Assembly (NCBI GenBank): GCA_050013835.1
Contig: JBEKEM010000005.1
Span: forward strand, 62,001 to 126,000
Length of the DNA stretch: 64,000 bases
From: Bog-793 sp050013835
GTDB lineage: Bacteria > Actinomycetota > Acidimicrobiia > Acidimicrobiales > Bog-793
Direction: 5' to 3'
Under the pieces are notes generated by a model. The model was given only the letters and a program-made list of their open reading frames with translations, was not told the origin of the DNA and made no database searches. Made by a program: the position numbers and the translations under genes. Shown here in pieces: positions 33,584-41,570 of the stretch. The stretch's first letter is position 1, and each line of letters begins with the position of its first letter.

Positions 33584-34222
33584 GTGATCGCCGTGCTCGA
33601 CTACGGGATCGGCAACCTCCGCTCGGCGCAGAAGGCGCTCCAGCACGTCGGCGCCGACGCCCGTCTCGTCACCTCGGCCGGCGAGGCGGCGGAGGCCGCG
33701 GGGGTCGTCCTTCCCGGTGTCGGCAACTTCGGCGCCTGCGCCGCGGCGTTGCGGGCGAGCGGGCTCGACCGGGCGGTCCTCGCCGCCGTCGCCGAGGAGA
33801 GGCCGATGCTCGGCGTCTGCGTGGGGTTCCAGCTCCTCTTCGAGGACTCCGAGGAGAGCCCGGGCATCGCCGGGCTCGGCGTCTTCGAGGGCACCGTCGC
33901 CCGGCTACGCGGCACCGAGAAGCTGCCGCAGATGCAGTGGAACGCGCTCGAGCGCGTGCCCGGGCGGGAGTCGGTGCTCCTCGCCGGGCTCGAGGAGCGT
34001 CCGTGGTTCTACTTCGTCCACTCCTACGCGCCCGTCCCGCGGGGCGTCGGTGCCGGCGCGGTGGTGGCGACCTGCGACTACGGTGGGCCGGTCGTCGCGA
34101 TGGTGGAGCGCGGCACGTGCTTCGGGACGCAGTTCCACCCCGAGAAGTCGGGCAGCTCGGGCCTCGCCGTCCTCGCCGCCTTCGCGACGTGCTGCGGCGC
34201 CATCCCCTTTGTGGGAACCTAG
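33584..34222 (+). CDS. hisH: Imidazole glycerol phosphate synthase, glutaminase subunit
   Basis: Class I glutaminase that feeds ammonia to HisF. 212 residues. The nucleophile is C79 in GVCVGFQLLF (family consensus G-x-C-x-G-x-Q), the His/Glu pair is H185 and E187 in TQFHPEKSG. PGVGNFGACAAAL is the oxyanion strand. GTG start 3 bases after hisB. Works as a heterodimer with the hisF product encoded two genes downstream. Confidence 0.95.
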   Translation: MIAVLDYGIGNLRSAQKALQHVGADARLVTSAGEAAEAAGVVLPGVGNFGACAAALRASGLDRAVLAAVAEERPMLGVCVGFQLLFEDSEESPGIAGLGVFEGTVARLRGTEKLPQMQWNALERVPGRESVLLAGLEERPWFYFVHSYAPVPRGVGAGAVVATCDYGGPVVAMVERGTCFGTQFHPEKSGSSGLAVLAAFATCCGAIPFVGT

Positions 34223-34237
34223 GCAAGGGTGACAGCG

Positions 34238-34990
34238 ATGGAGTTCATCCCAGCGATCGACATCCGGGCCGGTCAGTCGGTGCGACTGGTGCGCGGCGAG
34301 TTTTCCCAGGAGACCGTCTTCGGCGACCCGATCGAGCGGGCGCTCGCCTATGTCGCCGCGGGAGCCAACCACCTTCACCTCGTCGACCTCGACGCGGCGC
34401 GCACCGGTCGGCCAGTCAACGGCCAGCTGGTGCGGGAGCTCGTCCGCCAGGTCCCCGTCCAGATCGAGTTCGGGGGCGGGGTGCGCACGATCGAGACGGC
34501 GGACGCCCTCTTCGACGCAGGCGTCGCGCTGGTCGTCGTCGGCACTGCCGGTATCGAGGACCCGGAGTTCCTGACCCGTCTCACCAGGCGCTACCCCGGG
34601 CGCGTGCTCGTCGGGCTCGACCACCGGACGGTGACGGTCGACGGCAGGACGGTCCGCGAGCTCGCCGTGCGGGGCTGGGAGGCGTCGAGCGGGGTCGACC
34701 TCGCCTCCGCGCTGCGCAACCTCGAGCAGGTGCCGCTGGCGGGCGTCGTCGTCACGGACATCACCCGGGACGGGACCCTCGAGGGCCCCGACCTCGACGG
34801 TTACCGGTACATGCTCGGGGCGACCCACCTCTCGGTCATCGCCTCCGGAGGTGTCGCCTCGGCGGCGGACTTGACGGAGCTCGCCGCGCTGCGCGTCCTC
34901 GAACGCGGGCTCGCCGGCGTCGTCGTCGGGCGGGCGCTGGCGTCGGGGGCGCTGACGGTCGCCGACGCCATCGCCGCATGCGCAGCCTGA
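34238..34990 (+). CDS. hisA: Phosphoribosylformimino-5-aminoimidazole carboxamide ribotide isomerase
   Basis: Amadori isomerase of the histidine pathway, 250 residues, (beta/alpha)8 barrel. Catalytic D8 in AIDIRAG and D128 in VGLDHR; phosphate-binding loops EFGGGVRT and ASGGVASAADL. ATG 34238 is preferred (AAGGGTGA about 7 bases upstream); GTG 34229 is an in-frame alternative. Most actinobacteria studied (Streptomyces, Mycobacterium) use a dual HisA/TrpF enzyme (PriA), but here a dedicated trpF lies at 39720, so this copy need not be bifunctional. The 3' end overlaps hisF by 13 bases. Confidence 0.95.
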   Translation: MEFIPAIDIRAGQSVRLVRGEFSQETVFGDPIERALAYVAAGANHLHLVDLDAARTGRPVNGQLVRELVRQVPVQIEFGGGVRTIETADALFDAGVALVVVGTAGIEDPEFLTRLTRRYPGRVLVGLDHRTVTVDGRTVRELAVRGWEASSGVDLASALRNLEQVPLAGVVVTDITRDGTLEGPDLDGYRYMLGATHLSVIASGGVASAADLTELAALRVLERGLAGVVVGRALASGALTVADAIAACAA

Positions 34991-35739
34991 GGATCATCCC
35001 CTGCCTCGACGTCGACCACGGTCGCGTCGTGAAAGGGGTGAACTTCGTCGGCCTGCGTGACGCCGGCGACCCGGTCGAGCTCGCCCGCCGCTACGACGCC
35101 GAGGGCGCCGACGAACTCATTTTCCTCGACATCACCGCCTCGTCGGACGACCGGGCGATCCTCATCGACGTCGTCGCCCGCACGGCCGACGTGGTCTTCA
35201 TCCCGCTCACCGTGGGCGGCGGGATCCGCAGCCTCGCCGACGCCCGCCGGATCCTGCGGGCGGGGGCGGACAAGGTCGCCGTCAACTCCGCCGCCATCGC
35301 CCGTCCGGGGCTGATCGCCGAGATCGCGGCGACGTTCGGCAACCAGTGCGTCGTCGTGGCGGTCGACGCCCGTCGCCGGGACGACGGCTTCGAGGTCTAC
35401 TCGCACGGCGGCCGCCGCCCGACGGGGCTCGACGCTGTCGCCTGGGCGGTCGAGGCCGCCCGCCTCGGCGCCGGCGAGATCCTCCTCACCTCGATGGACC
35501 GCGACGGGACCGAGACCGGCTACGACGCCGAGCTCACGGGGAAGGTGGCGGGCTCGGTCGGCATCCCGGTGATCGCCTCGGGGGGCGTCGGCAACCTCGG
35601 CCACCTCGTCGAGGGGGCCGCCGCCGGCGCCGACGCGGTGCTGGCGGCGTCTGTCTTCCACTACGAGGCGGCGAGCATCGGCGACGCCAAGCGGTACCTC
35701 GCCGCCCACGGCGTCGTCGTGCGCCCGCCCGCCGGATAG
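34978..35739 (+). CDS. hisF: Imidazole glycerol phosphate synthase, cyclase subunit
   Basis: Cyclase partner of HisH that makes IGP and AICAR. 253 residues with D11 in IPCLDVDHGRVVKG and D130 in VVVAVDARR, the two catalytic aspartates, plus TVGGGIRS and ASGGVGNLGHLVEG phosphate loops. ATG 34978 lies inside the end of hisA (13-base overlap), so translation is coupled. Full length for the family. Confidence 0.96.
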   Translation: MRSLRIIPCLDVDHGRVVKGVNFVGLRDAGDPVELARRYDAEGADELIFLDITASSDDRAILIDVVARTADVVFIPLTVGGGIRSLADARRILRAGADKVAVNSAAIARPGLIAEIAATFGNQCVVVAVDARRRDDGFEVYSHGGRRPTGLDAVAWAVEAARLGAGEILLTSMDRDGTETGYDAELTGKVAGSVGIPVIASGGVGNLGHLVEGAAAGADAVLAASVFHYEAASIGDAKRYLAAHGVVVRPPAG

Positions 35740-35758
35740 GCCCGTCCGGCCGGGGGGA

Positions 35759-36139
35759 ATGCGCACTACCGTCGTGGTCATGGCGGCATCCCCCTCCCCC
35801 CGTCGCAACGACAAATCGCCCGGCGCGGTGAAGCAGCCGATCACGATGGTGAACGACCGGGTGCTCGTCCAGGTGCCGGACCCGGAGGGCGAGCGCCGCA
35901 GCCGCGCCGGCATCCTCATCCCCGCCACCGCCCAGCTGACGAAACGGCTCACCTGGGCTGAGGTGGCGGCGACCGGGCCGAACGTGCGCACGGTCAAGCC
36001 CGGCGACAAGGTGCTTTTCAACCGGGAGGACTGCTTCGAGGTCGAGGTGCAGGGCGAGGACTACCTGATCCTGCGGGAACGCGACGTCCAGGCGCTTGCC
36101 ACTGAGCGCCTCGACGGCGGGACCGGTCTGTACCTGTGA
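35759..36139 (+). CDS. GroES/Cpn10-family co-chaperonin-like protein within the his operon
   Basis: 126 residues. ITMVNDRVLVQVPD, GILIPATAQ and WAEVAATGPNVRTVKPGDKVLFN match the Cpn10 barrel order (roof loop, mobile loop, GDxVLF strand), ending DYLILRERDVQAL. It is longer than GroES by about 30 residues at the N-terminus and C-terminus, so it is a divergent paralogue and unlikely to be the main GroES, which normally sits with groEL. ATG 35759 is 19 bases after hisF; ATG 35780 is an alternative. Stop overlaps hisI (GTGA), so it is firmly embedded in the his operon. Role unknown. Confidence 0.7.
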   Translation: MRTTVVVMAASPSPRRNDKSPGAVKQPITMVNDRVLVQVPDPEGERRSRAGILIPATAQLTKRLTWAEVAATGPNVRTVKPGDKVLFNREDCFEVEVQGEDYLILRERDVQALATERLDGGTGLYL

Positions 36140-36519
36140 GCGCGGCGCCGGGGGGAGATCGCGCCGAGGCGCCGGCGCAGGACGTGGCGGGGCCCGCGGG
36201 CTTCGAAATCGTGCGCTTCGGGCCCGATGGGCTCGTCCCGGCGATCGTCCAGGACGCGACCTCGCACGAGGTCCTCATGATGGCTTACATGAACGAGGAG
36301 TCGCTCCGGCGCACGCTCGCGACGAAACGGACGTGGTTCTGGTCGCGCAGCCGCGGCGAGCTGTGGCCCAAGGGCGAGACCTCGGGCAACCGCCAGCGCG
36401 TGCGTGCTGTCCTCGTCGACTGCGACGGCGACACCCTCGTCGTCGAGGTCGACCAGGAGGGAACGGGCGCCTGCCACACCGGAGCGCGCTCGTGCTTCGC
36501 GCGCCGCCTCGAGGTCTGA
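36136..36519 (+). CDS. hisI: Phosphoribosyl-AMP cyclohydrolase
   Basis: Zn/Mg hydrolase opening the PR-AMP ring, 127 residues. MMAYMNEESLRRTLATKRTWFWSRSR is split over residues 48-73, followed by LWPKGETSGNRQRV and the metal sites DCDGDTLVVEVDQ and GACHTGARSCF (Zn cysteines). No HisE phosphatase domain is fused, so hisE must be elsewhere. GTG start coupled to the Cpn10-like gene. Confidence 0.93.
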   Translation: MSAAPGGDRAEAPAQDVAGPAGFEIVRFGPDGLVPAIVQDATSHEVLMMAYMNEESLRRTLATKRTWFWSRSRGELWPKGETSGNRQRVRAVLVDCDGDTLVVEVDQEGTGACHTGARSCFARRLEV

Positions 36520-36534
36520 GCCCCGATTCAGCCC

Positions 36535-37458
36535 GTGGCCCCGCTCGACGCCACCGCGACCTACGAGGCGCTGCACGAGGGGGTCGTCGGGATCGCCGCT
36601 GCCGCCGACGTGGTCCGCGTCGGCGGCCCCGACGCCCTGAGCTTCCTGCAGGGGCAGGTCTCCCAGGATCTCGGCCCCCTCGCTCCCGGGGAGAGCGTCG
36701 AAACCCTCGTGCTCTCGGCCCAGGGCAAGCTCGACGGCTGGGGGCGGATCGCGCGCACCGATGACACGACGGCGTGCGTCGTCGTCGACGGGGGATTCGG
36801 CGAGGCCATGCTGGCGAGGCTCAAGCGCTACAAGGTGCGGGTGCGTGCCGAGCTCGAGCTCGCCCACTGGCGGGTGGTCCTCCTGCGCGGTCCCGGCGCG
36901 CGACCCGCCGCGGCCGAGACCAACGCCGAGATCGTGCTCCCGGTCGACTACCCGGGCTTCGCGGGCTGCGACCTCGTCGGTGCCGCGGTGGCGTGCCCGA
37001 CCGGCGTTCCGCTCGGTGACCCCGTCGCCTTCGAGGCGGCGCGCATCGAGGCGGGTGTGCCCGTGATGGGACGGGAGCTCACCGACAAGACGATCCCGCA
37101 GGAGGCCGGCCTCGTGGGCCGGGCCGTCAGCCTGACGAAGGGTTGCTTCACGGGCCAGGAGCTCGTCGCGCGCCTCGACGCCCGCGGCAGTCGGGTCGCG
37201 CGTCGTCTCGTCGGCTTCACGATCGCCTCCGGCGCCCCCGCCCTCGGCGACGCCGTGACCGCCGGCACCGAGACCGCCGGGGTCCTCACGAGCGTGGCCT
37301 GGTCGCCACGGACAGCCAGCCCGGTCGCCCTCGGCTATCTGCGGCGGGGGATCGCCGTCCCCTCCCGCGTGGAGGTCGTCCACGGAACTGCCGCGCTTGC
37401 CGCCGAGGCGGCCGAGCTGCCCCTGTGGCACGAGCCGGGGGTCGTGCGGGCCTCCTAG
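36535..37458 (+). CDS. ygfZ: YgfZ/GcvT-family folate-binding protein
   Basis: Tetrahydrofolate-dependent protein supporting Fe-S cluster enzymes, related to GcvT. 307 residues with the YgfZ signature KGCFTGQELV near residue 203 and the N-terminal GPDALSFLQGQVSQDL. The Cys in KGC is required for YgfZ function in E. coli. 15 bases after hisI on the same strand, so probably the last gene of the his transcript. It overlaps the convergent histidine kinase gene by four bases. Confidence 0.88.
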   Translation: MAPLDATATYEALHEGVVGIAAAADVVRVGGPDALSFLQGQVSQDLGPLAPGESVETLVLSAQGKLDGWGRIARTDDTTACVVVDGGFGEAMLARLKRYKVRVRAELELAHWRVVLLRGPGARPAAAETNAEIVLPVDYPGFAGCDLVGAAVACPTGVPLGDPVAFEAARIEAGVPVMGRELTDKTIPQEAGLVGRAVSLTKGCFTGQELVARLDARGSRVARRLVGFTIASGAPALGDAVTAGTETAGVLTSVAWSPRTASPVALGYLRRGIAVPSRVEVVHGTAALAAEAAELPLWHEPGVVRAS

Positions 37459-38861
37459 ACGGAAGCGGTCAGCGAGACCGTGATGCGCGTTCCGTGGCCG
37501 CCCTCGACCGGCGAGACGACGGCGAGCTCGCCGCCCATCGCCGTCACGAGCTCGGCGACGATGGCGAGGCCGAGCCCGGTCCCGGCGCTGCGGGCGGAGA
37601 AGCGGCTCGAGCTGAAATGGCGCTCGAAGATGTGCGGGAGGTCCGCGGCGTCGATCCCGGGACCGTCGTCGGTGACGGAGACGGCGACCCTGGCCGCGTC
37701 CTCGGTGACCGAGACGGCGACCGTGCGCGCGGCGAACTTGAGGGCGTTCTCGACGAGGTTGGCGACCACCTGCCCGAGCCGGTCGCGGTCGGCTGCGATC
37801 ATGGTGCCCGGGGCGGCCGAGATCCGGAGTTCGACGCCGGCGGTGTCGAACTCGTAGCGCAGCGCCCCTGCCGCGGCGGCGACGGCGACCCCGGCGTCGA
37901 GGCTGTCGACGTGGAGCGAGAACTGGTGGGCGTCGAGGCGCGCGAGGTCGAGCAGGTCTCCGATCAGCCGTTCGAGGCGGATCGCCTCGGTGACGACGAC
38001 AGAGGCCGCCTGCGCCGCGTCCGGGGTCACGCCCTCGGCGATCGCCTCGGCGTAGCCGCGGATCGAAGTGAGCGGCGTGCGCAGGTCGTGCGAGACGGAC
38101 AGCAGGAACTGGCGGTCGAGGTCGCGCAGGTCCTCGAGGTGGGCCGCCATCTGGTTGAGCGAAGAGCTGAGCGTCGCGAGCTCGGCGTAGTCACGGCTGC
38201 CGGCCGAGACCCGCGTCGAGAAGTCGCCGCCGGCGATCCGCTCGGCGGCACCGGCCGCGGCGACGACGCGGCGGGCGACGCGCCGGGAGATGACGGCGGC
38301 GGCGGCTGCGGCGACGAGGAGTGAGATGCCTCCGGCGAGCACGAAGTACCAGACGCTGGCGTCGGAGTTGCTCACCCTGCGGGCGAGCAGGAACGAGAGG
38401 TGGACGCCGCCGGCCGAGACGAGCGGCACCGCCGCGAAGGCGAGGCCCTGGTCGATTCCCGAGGTGGCGTGCCCGTCGGAGAGCTCCCGGCAGTCGAGGG
38501 CGCGGGGTGAGAAGTCGAGCTTCGGGACGGCGTCGACGAAGGCGCCGCCTGCCGAGGTGGTGACGATCGCCGCCTGTGTGATCCCGGCGATCGAGGCGAC
38601 GAGCGGGACGACGGCGGCGATGATCTGCGAGGCGTCCTTGTTCGTCCGGTAGAGGGCCTGTTCCCGGCGGGCGAGGTCGATCGTCTGGGCGAGGACGAGC
38701 CGCCGCGTGTTGTCGGCGGCGGCGCTGCGGACGAGGTAGAGGCTGACGGCGCCGGCGAGCGTCAGCGCGACGGCGAGCACGGCGACGAAGGCGAGGGTGA
38801 CGCGTGCCCCCATTCCCCAGCGGCGCGCGCCGCGGGCGACAGGTGGCCGCCTCAGTCGCAC
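37455..38861 (-). CDS. Two-component sensor histidine kinase (HAMP, HisKA, HATPase_c)
   Basis: 468 residues. TM1 at about residues 17-45, an extracytoplasmic sensor of about 120 residues, TM2 around residues 165-190, a HAMP linker, the dimerisation helix with phosphoacceptor His in FLLSVSHDLRTPLTSIRGYA (about residue 257), and the ATPase with N-box NLVENALKFA, DDGPGID and GTGLGLAIV. It overlaps the response regulator gene by 10 bases, forming a standard pair. Signal unknown. Confidence 0.93.
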   Translation of the reverse strand: MRLRRPPVARGARRWGMGARVTLAFVAVLAVALTLAGAVSLYLVRSAAADNTRRLVLAQTIDLARREQALYRTNKDASQIIAAVVPLVASIAGITQAAIVTTSAGGAFVDAVPKLDFSPRALDCRELSDGHATSGIDQGLAFAAVPLVSAGGVHLSFLLARRVSNSDASVWYFVLAGGISLLVAAAAAAVISRRVARRVVAAAGAAERIAGGDFSTRVSAGSRDYAELATLSSSLNQMAAHLEDLRDLDRQFLLSVSHDLRTPLTSIRGYAEAIAEGVTPDAAQAASVVVTEAIRLERLIGDLLDLARLDAHQFSLHVDSLDAGVAVAAAAGALRYEFDTAGVELRISAAPGTMIAADRDRLGQVVANLVENALKFAARTVAVSVTEDAARVAVSVTDDGPGIDAADLPHIFERHFSSSRFSARSAGTGLGLAIVAELVTAMGGELAVVSPVEGGHGTRITVSLTASV

Positions 38862-39550
38862 CGGTAGCCGACGCCCCAGATCGTCTTCAGCGGCAGCGCC
38901 TCACCGAGCTTGCGGCGCAGCTGGCGCACGTGGACGTCGACGGTCCGCTCGTCGCCGATCCAGCCCGGGCCCCACACCGAGTCGAGGAGCTGTCGCCGGG
39001 TGAGGACGATCCGGGTGTTCTCGGCGAAGTGGGCGAGGAGGTCGAACTCCCGGGCGGTGAGCTGGACCGCGCCGGCGTCGGTCGTCACCTCGCGCCGCAC
39101 CGTGTCGACGGTGACGCCCCCGACGGTGAGCGGGCTCTCCGCCGGCCGGCGGGAGCCCTCGGTGCGCCGCAGCACCGCCCGGACGCGGGCGACGAGTTCG
39201 CGAGGGGAGAAAGGCTTCACGATGTAGTCGTCCGCCCCGAGCTCGAGGCCGAGTACGCGGTCGATCTCGTCGTCGCGGGCGGTGAGGAAGACGACCGGCA
39301 CCTCGCTCGTGCGCCGGATCTCGCGGCAGACCTGGATGCCGTCGACCGATCCCGGCAGTCCGATGTCGAGGAGGACGAGGCTCGGGTGCTCGTTGGCGAC
39401 GAGCTCGAGGCCGCGGGTCGCCTCGGTCGCCTGCAGGACGCGGAAGCCCGCGTTGCGCAGCCACAGATCGACGAGATCGGCGATGTTGTGGTCGTCCTCG
39501 ACGATGACGACCGTGCCGTGGTCGCCCTGGGGGACGCGCGTCTTTTGCAC
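38852..39550 (-). CDS. OmpR/PhoB-family response regulator
   Basis: 232 residues from GTG 39550. Receiver domain with acidic pocket VEDDHNIADL, phosphoacceptor D62 in LLDIGLPG, T90 in FLTAR and K112 in IVKPF. C-terminal winged helix with LTAREFDLLAHFAEN and DERTVDVHVRQLRRKLG. Partner of the overlapping sensor kinase. It is divergent from trpF with about 170 bases between them; the minus-strand upstream region contains CATGCT ending 6 bases before the start, a weak leaderless-type box. Confidence 0.94.
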   Translation of the reverse strand: MQKTRVPQGDHGTVVIVEDDHNIADLVDLWLRNAGFRVLQATEATRGLELVANEHPSLVLLDIGLPGSVDGIQVCREIRRTSEVPVVFLTARDDEIDRVLGLELGADDYIVKPFSPRELVARVRAVLRRTEGSRRPAESPLTVGGVTVDTVRREVTTDAGAVQLTAREFDLLAHFAENTRIVLTRRQLLDSVWGPGWIGDERTVDVHVRQLRRKLGEALPLKTIWGVGYRCD

Positions 39551-39719
39551 CGGACAAGCATGGCGCCTGCAGCGCCGACCGGCGCGCCATGGCCCGGGCG
39601 CAAGCCCCTTGCCCTGGTCGGGGCGGCGGCCAACGTTACGCTGTGACGATGGTTCCGAGATCGCCGGCGTGCCGCGCGCGTCGGCGTGTCCGGATCCCGC
39701 GACGCGCCCGGGGTGCCAC

Positions 39720-40373
39720 GTGTTCGTGAAGATCTGCGGGGTGACGAATGAGGACGACGCCCTCCTCGCCGTGGCGTTGGGCGCCGACGCCGTCGGGTTC
39801 GTGCTGGCGCCGTCGCCGCGCCAGGTGGCGATCGGCGCGGCGCGTGACATCGCCCGACGGCTGCCGCCCGAGGTGATCACCGTCGGGGTCTTCTGCGACG
39901 CCCTCGCCCAGCGCGTCGTCGACGTCGTCTACCAGGCGGGCCTGCGTGCCGCCCAGCTGAACGGCCACGAGACGAGCGAGGATGTCGCCTTCGTCGCCGA
40001 GCGGGTGCCCCTCGTCATCAAGGCCTTCGCCGCCAATGCGGCGATGCTCACCGACGTCTCCGGGTACCACGCCGACGCGATCCTCGTCAACGCCCCCGCC
40101 CCCGGCCCGGGCAAGGTCTTCGACTGGCGGCTCGCCGAGCGGATGCCGCGCTCGCACCGGCTGATCCTCGGGGGGGCGCTCGACCCGGGCAACGTCGCCG
40201 ACGCCATCCAGCGGCTGCGCCCCTGGGGCGTCGACGTCTCGGCCGGTGTCGAGACCGGTTCGCGCAAGGACCCCCGCAAGGTGCGGGCCTTCATCCAGGA
40301 GGCGCGCGCCGCGGCGCCCGAAGAGGTGGAGCCCCGCCCGAACGCCCCCTACGACTGGCAGGACGAGTGGTGA
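39720..40373 (+). CDS. trpF: Phosphoribosylanthranilate isomerase
   Basis: Amadori isomerase of tryptophan synthesis, 217 residues from GTG 39720. KICGVTNEDDALLAV carries the catalytic Cys in ICG, LNGHE is the phosphate/substrate strand, LILGGALDPGNVADAI and GVDVSAGVETGSRKDPRKV (catalytic Asp in VDVS) complete the family pattern. It stands apart from trpE-trpG at the window's end. Its presence means the genome does not rely on PriA for this step. Confidence 0.93.
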   Translation: MFVKICGVTNEDDALLAVALGADAVGFVLAPSPRQVAIGAARDIARRLPPEVITVGVFCDALAQRVVDVVYQAGLRAAQLNGHETSEDVAFVAERVPLVIKAFAANAAMLTDVSGYHADAILVNAPAPGPGKVFDWRLAERMPRSHRLILGGALDPGNVADAIQRLRPWGVDVSAGVETGSRKDPRKVRAFIQEARAAAPEEVEPRPNAPYDWQDEW

Positions 40374-40514
40374 GAGCGGCGCCGCGCCCGTTGCCCCCGA
40401 CACCTCGCGGCGCGGACCTCGGCTGAAATGGACGGCCTCTCGAGGTCCTCGGCGATGTGACCCGCTGGGGCGTCGTCGTGTGAGCCGCCTGGCCCGGGCG
40501 TCCGAATGACCAGT

Positions 40515-40544
40515 CTACGATTCGCATATGAATGCGAATCGTAG
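40515..40544. promoter_or_regulatory. Perfect 13-bp palindrome upstream of argC: likely ArgR operator (ARG box)
   Basis: CTACGATTCGCAT (40515-40527) is exactly complementary to ATGCGAATCGTAG (40532-40544) with a 4-base spacer. It carries the ATTCGCAT/ATGCGAAT core reminiscent of ARG boxes (A/T-rich, TGCAT-like) and lies immediately upstream of the arginine operon, which encodes its own ArgR. It covers the probable -35 region. Confidence 0.7.
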
Positions 40545-40557
40545 TATGTTCATACTA
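40542..40557. promoter_or_regulatory. Second palindrome overlapping the argC -10 box and start codon
   Basis: TAGTATG (40542-40548) pairs with CATACTA (40551-40557) around TT. It contains the -10 box TATGTT (40545-40550), and its last base is the A of the argC ATG. Two bases are shared with the larger palindrome. Repressor bound here would block RNA polymerase directly. Confidence 0.6.
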
Positions 40558-41570
40558 TGCGGGCGGCCATCGTCGGGGCGTCGGGCTATCTCGGCGCCGA
40601 GCTGTTGCGCCTGCTCGCGTCGCACCCGGATCTCGAGGTGGCGGTGGCCCAGGCGGACAGCTCGGCCGGATCGGCGATTGGCGAGCTCTTCCCCGGCCTC
40701 GGCGCGGTGTACACCGGCCTGGTGACGACGCCGACCGACCCGGCGGCGTGCGCCGGGTGCGACGTCGCCTTTGTCGCCGTGCCGTCGGGACGCTCGCAGG
40801 CGATCGTGCCGCGGCTGCTGGAGTCCGTCCCGCTCGTCGTCGACCTCGGCGCCGACTTCCGCCTGCGGGACCCCGCCGCCTACGAGCGCTGGTACGGGTT
40901 CGTCCACCAGGCGCCCGAGCTCCTCGACCGTGCCGTCTACGGCCTCGTGGAGCTTGGACGGGCCGAGCTCGTGGGGGCGCGACTCGTCGCCGCGCCCGGC
41001 TGCTACGTGACCGCTGCCGTCCTCGCGCTCGCCCCGCTCGTCGCCGCCGGCATCGTCGAGCCCGACGGGCTGATCGTCGACGCGGCCAGCGGGACCTCGG
41101 GGGCCGGTCGCCAGCCCACGGCGACCGTCCACCACGCGACCGTCAACGAGAGCTTCGTCGCCTACGGGCTGCTCGACCACCGCCACACCCCGGAGATGGC
41201 CCAGGCGATCGGGGCCGAGGTGCTCTTCACGCCGCACCTCGCGCCGATGACGCGGGGCATCCTCGCCACCTGCTACGCCCGCCCCTCCCAGCCGGTCACG
41301 ACGGACAGGCTGGTGGCCGTGCTGGCCGACCGCTACGCCGGCGAGCCTTTCGTCGAGGTCGTCCCCCATCCGCCGTCCACGCGGGAGACCTACGCCTCGA
41401 ACGTGGCGAAGCTGACGGCGCGCGCCGACGCCCGCACCGGGCACGTGATCGTGCTCGCCGCCATCGACAACCTGACGAAGGGCGGCGCCGGCCAGGCGAT
41501 CCAGGCGGCGAACGTCGCCCTGGGACTCGCCGAGACGGCGGGGCTGCCCCGCGTGGCGGTGACACCGTGA
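40557..41570 (+). CDS. argC: N-acetyl-gamma-glutamyl-phosphate reductase
   Basis: NADPH-dependent third step of arginine synthesis. 337 residues. GASGYLGAELLRLL is the nucleotide-binding start, C149 in APGCYVTAAVLAL is the catalytic Cys, HHATVNESFVAYGL and HLAPMTRGILATCY shape the active site. No ribosome-binding site precedes ATG 40557; a TATGTT box ends exactly 6 bases upstream, so the mRNA is probably leaderless. First gene of argCJBDFRGH; its stop overlaps argJ. Confidence 0.97.
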   Translation: MRAAIVGASGYLGAELLRLLASHPDLEVAVAQADSSAGSAIGELFPGLGAVYTGLVTTPTDPAACAGCDVAFVAVPSGRSQAIVPRLLESVPLVVDLGADFRLRDPAAYERWYGFVHQAPELLDRAVYGLVELGRAELVGARLVAAPGCYVTAAVLALAPLVAAGIVEPDGLIVDAASGTSGAGRQPTATVHHATVNESFVAYGLLDHRHTPEMAQAIGAEVLFTPHLAPMTRGILATCYARPSQPVTTDRLVAVLADRYAGEPFVEVVPHPPSTRETYASNVAKLTARADARTGHVIVLAAIDNLTKGGAGQAIQAANVALGLAETAGLPRVAVTP

